Source: Deltaproteobacteria bacterium (GTDB lineage: Bacteria; Desulfobacterota; SM23-61). From it: a DNA stretch of 6,675 nt. Below are positions 5,450-6,675 of this stretch, in pieces; within the stretch, counting starts at the first letter, position 1, and every line of letters begins with the position of its first letter. Both the position numbers and the translations under genes were made by a program. A model generated the notes under the pieces. The model made no database searches. It was not told the origin of the DNA and saw nothing but the letters and a program-made list of their open reading frames with translations. Where the stretch lies: positions 1 through 6,675 of the forward strand of contig JACRCA010000140.1 of the NCBI GenBank assembly GCA_016234425.1, in the 5' to 3' direction.

Positions 5450-6460
5450 ATGAACCGCCGTATTGGAAAGGTTAGGATCTTGTCAAAGGTGGCAGAAAAT
5501 CCTACGAAATGTGCCATAATTTATTTTTCCCAGACCGGAAATACAAAAAAGGTTGCGGAAGCTATCTGCCGGGGGATCAGGTCAGCCTCAGGACAATGTG
5601 ACCTGCTTAGGATTCAAGATGCCGATATAAGGAATCTGACGGCCTACGACCTCATTGGCCTGGGTAGTCCGGTTTTTGTCTTCAAACCCCCGATCAATGT
5701 CAGTATTTTTATGAGCCGTATGAGTGCTTTAAGGGGTAAGCCGTGTTTCATCTTCGCCACCCACGGAGGGCATCCGGGTAATTTCATGCCGGCCGCGGCA
5801 AAGATCCTGGGACGCCAGGGGCTGGTAGTGATCGGAACCTTTGACTGTGATGGTGACGTAACCAGGCCTTTTTATCCTTACCCATTTTGGACTGGCGGCC
5901 ACCCTGACGAAATCGATTTGGAAATGGTAGCGAACTTTGGGAAGGAGATGATTGAACGCAGCCAGAGGATATCCCTGGGGGAGCAGGTCCCCTTGCCCCA
6001 ATTTGAATGGCTTAAAGATAGTCTGTATTATAGAAGCGTAAAAGTCTGGGACGCAAATAAAATAAGGTCTAAAGAATTCATCGTGGCTATGACCCTGGAT
6101 AGGATGAAGTGTACATATCCTGAATGTCATCTATGTGTCGATCACTGCCCCATGCAGGCCATTAACCTATCGGTCACCCCCGTTGTCTTCCGAAAGGGTT
6201 GTATTTCTTGTCTCTTCTGCGAAAAAATCTGCCCTACCGGGGCGATTGAGATTAATGGAGATTTTATAGAAAAGCGGTGGAAGATTGCCGCAGAAGGATT
6301 TAAGGAACGCGGTTATCCTGAATTCTTCCAAAGAGCAAAAACCGAGTTGATCGGAAATAGAAGCACTCTCTTCAGGAAACTCAACGAGGTGGACCTTAAC
6401 GATCCAGCGAAGATCTACAATAGAGTCCGGTTCCAAAGGCCAAGATTCATCATTTCTTGA
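5450..6460 (+). CDS. Flavodoxin-like / 2[4Fe-4S] ferredoxin fusion protein (EFR1-type)
   Basis: This cytoplasmic electron-transfer protein of up to 336 residues has an N-terminal flavodoxin-like domain (about 20-175). The FMN-phosphate loop is FSQTGNT (residues 26-32), with GLGSPVFVFKPP and FATHGGHPGN further along. A C-terminal ferredoxin domain contains two cluster motifs. The first is C221-x4-C226-x2-C229-x3-C233-P and the second is C251-x2-C254-x2-C257-x3-C261-P. A tail of about 70 residues follows. This layout matches the EFR1-type flavodoxin/ferredoxin family, whose partners are mostly undefined. The ATG at 5450 lacks a good ribosome-binding site and adds about 18 residues ahead of the fold. 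An in-frame GTG at 5489, with AGGA at 5474-5477, gives a compact 323-residue protein and may be the true start. The gene begins 9 bases after the E2 stop, suggesting co-transcription with module B. Confidence 0.88.
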   Translation: MNRRIGKVRILSKVAENPTKCAIIYFSQTGNTKKVAEAICRGIRSASGQCDLLRIQDADIRNLTAYDLIGLGSPVFVFKPPINVSIFMSRMSALRGKPCFIFATHGGHPGNFMPAAAKILGRQGLVVIGTFDCDGDVTRPFYPYPFWTGGHPDEIDLEMVANFGKEMIERSQRISLGEQVPLPQFEWLKDSLYYRSVKVWDANKIRSKEFIVAMTLDRMKCTYPECHLCVDHCPMQAINLSVTPVVFRKGCISCLFCEKICPTGAIEINGDFIEKRWKIAAEGFKERGYPEFFQRAKTELIGNRSTLFRKLNEVDLNDPAKIYNRVRFQRPRFIIS

Positions 6461-6554
6461 GTAGGAGGTTATAGTTCGTCTGGGAAAATTGGTCGGCTGG
6501 GGCTTAAGATGATCAATTAACCGAGTAGAAAAGTTACCTGCCATTGTGAAAAAA

Positions 6555-6582
6555 CTCCAAAAGAAAAAGTTTTCCCTTGGAG
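6555..6582 (+). other. Small inverted repeat overlapping a ribosome-binding site
   Basis: CTCCAA at 6555-6560 is perfectly complementary to TTGGAG at 6577-6582, with a 16-base loop. The right arm overlaps the GGAGGAGGG ribosome-binding site of the next gene. A competing pair, AAAACT at 6551-6556 and AGTTTT at 6568-6573, overlaps the left arm. The stems are only 6 base pairs, so a regulatory role is tentative. The rest of the 132-base gap (6461-6592) shows no gene or convincing promoter. Confidence 0.25.
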
Positions 6583-6587
6583 GAGGG
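6579..6587 (+). promoter_or_regulatory. Ribosome-binding site of the Tat-leader gene
   Basis: GGAGGAGGG is 5 bases before the ATG at 6593 and 8 before a second ATG at 6596. It is one of the strongest such sites in the window. Confidence 0.75.
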
Positions 6588-6592
6588 AGAAG

Positions 6593-6675
6593 ATGATGAA
6601 GGATAAGAAAGAAGATTCCGGAAGACTGACCCGCAGAGAGTTTCTTTACCTGAGCGGCGTGGGCATGGCCGGGAT
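6593..6675 (+). CDS. Start of a protein with a twin-arginine (Tat) leader (3'-truncated by window edge)
   Basis: The window ends 27 codons into this gene. The visible N-terminus is charged (MMKDKKEDSGR) and is followed by LTRREFLYLSGVGMAG. This fits the twin-arginine consensus (S/T-R-R-x-F-L-x) at the start of a hydrophobic region, so the product is probably exported folded, often with a cofactor, or is anchored at the outer face of the membrane. Such leaders occur on periplasmic substrate-binding proteins, oxidoreductases and FeS proteins; nothing here separates these. It was too short to appear as a long open frame, but the strong ribosome-binding site and clear leader support it. A gap of 132 bases separates it from the flavodoxin-ferredoxin gene, so it may be a separate transcription unit. 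Confidence 0.75.
   Translation, partial: MMKDKKEDSGRLTRREFLYLSGVGMAG

Noticed and set aside
6463..6470. AGGAGGTT, a strong ribosome-binding-like sequence just after the flavodoxin-ferredoxin stop.
   Set aside because: No start codon lies at a workable distance; nearby TTG and ATG codons lead to stops within eight codons.

Overview
The window is a bacterial operon-like stretch with every gene on the + strand and short gaps between genes. Most of it encodes subunits of two different 2-oxoacid dehydrogenase-type (pyruvate/acetoin dehydrogenase-like) complexes. The organism cannot be fixed from this sequence. The mix of duplicated E1/E2 genes, a Glyoxalase_4-type VOC protein, a flavodoxin-ferredoxin fusion and a twin-arginine leader resembles anaerobic Desulfobacterota/'deltaproteobacterial' genomes, but that is an impression from gene content, not a test.

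Module A (1-1743) is conventional. It holds the C-terminal half of an E1 beta subunit, cut by the left edge, followed 30 bases later by a full E2 acyltransferase with lipoyl domain, E3/E1-binding domain and catalytic domain with the DHRxxDG motif. Its E1 alpha presumably lies upstream of the window. A small VOC-superfamily protein (1819-2286) sits between the modules.

Module B (2393-5440) is a second, divergent set: E1 alpha, E1 beta, a free-standing 81-residue lipoyl protein, and a short E2 that is only the catalytic core. The lipoyl protein and the E2 core lie in the same reading frame, separated by one UAG codon and 15 bases. Several components depart from family consensus. E1 beta has Tyr where the proton-wire Glu is expected, E2 has HRVFAG instead of HRxxDG, the lipoyl site is ETGK rather than ETDK, and there is no peripheral subunit-binding domain. 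The core thiamine diphosphate motif, active-site histidines, lipoyl lysine and E2 histidine are kept. Together these suggest a specialised complex with an unusual E2 architecture rather than simple decay.

Downstream, starting 9 bases after the E2 stop, is a flavodoxin-like plus 2[4Fe-4S] ferredoxin fusion (5450-6460). After a 132-base gap comes the start of a gene with a twin-arginine (Tat) leader (6593 to the right edge). No dihydrolipoamide dehydrogenase (E3) gene is visible, so reoxidation of the lipoyl groups must use an E3 encoded elsewhere or another electron carrier. I see no RNA genes, CRISPR arrays, insertion sequences or convincing promoters.
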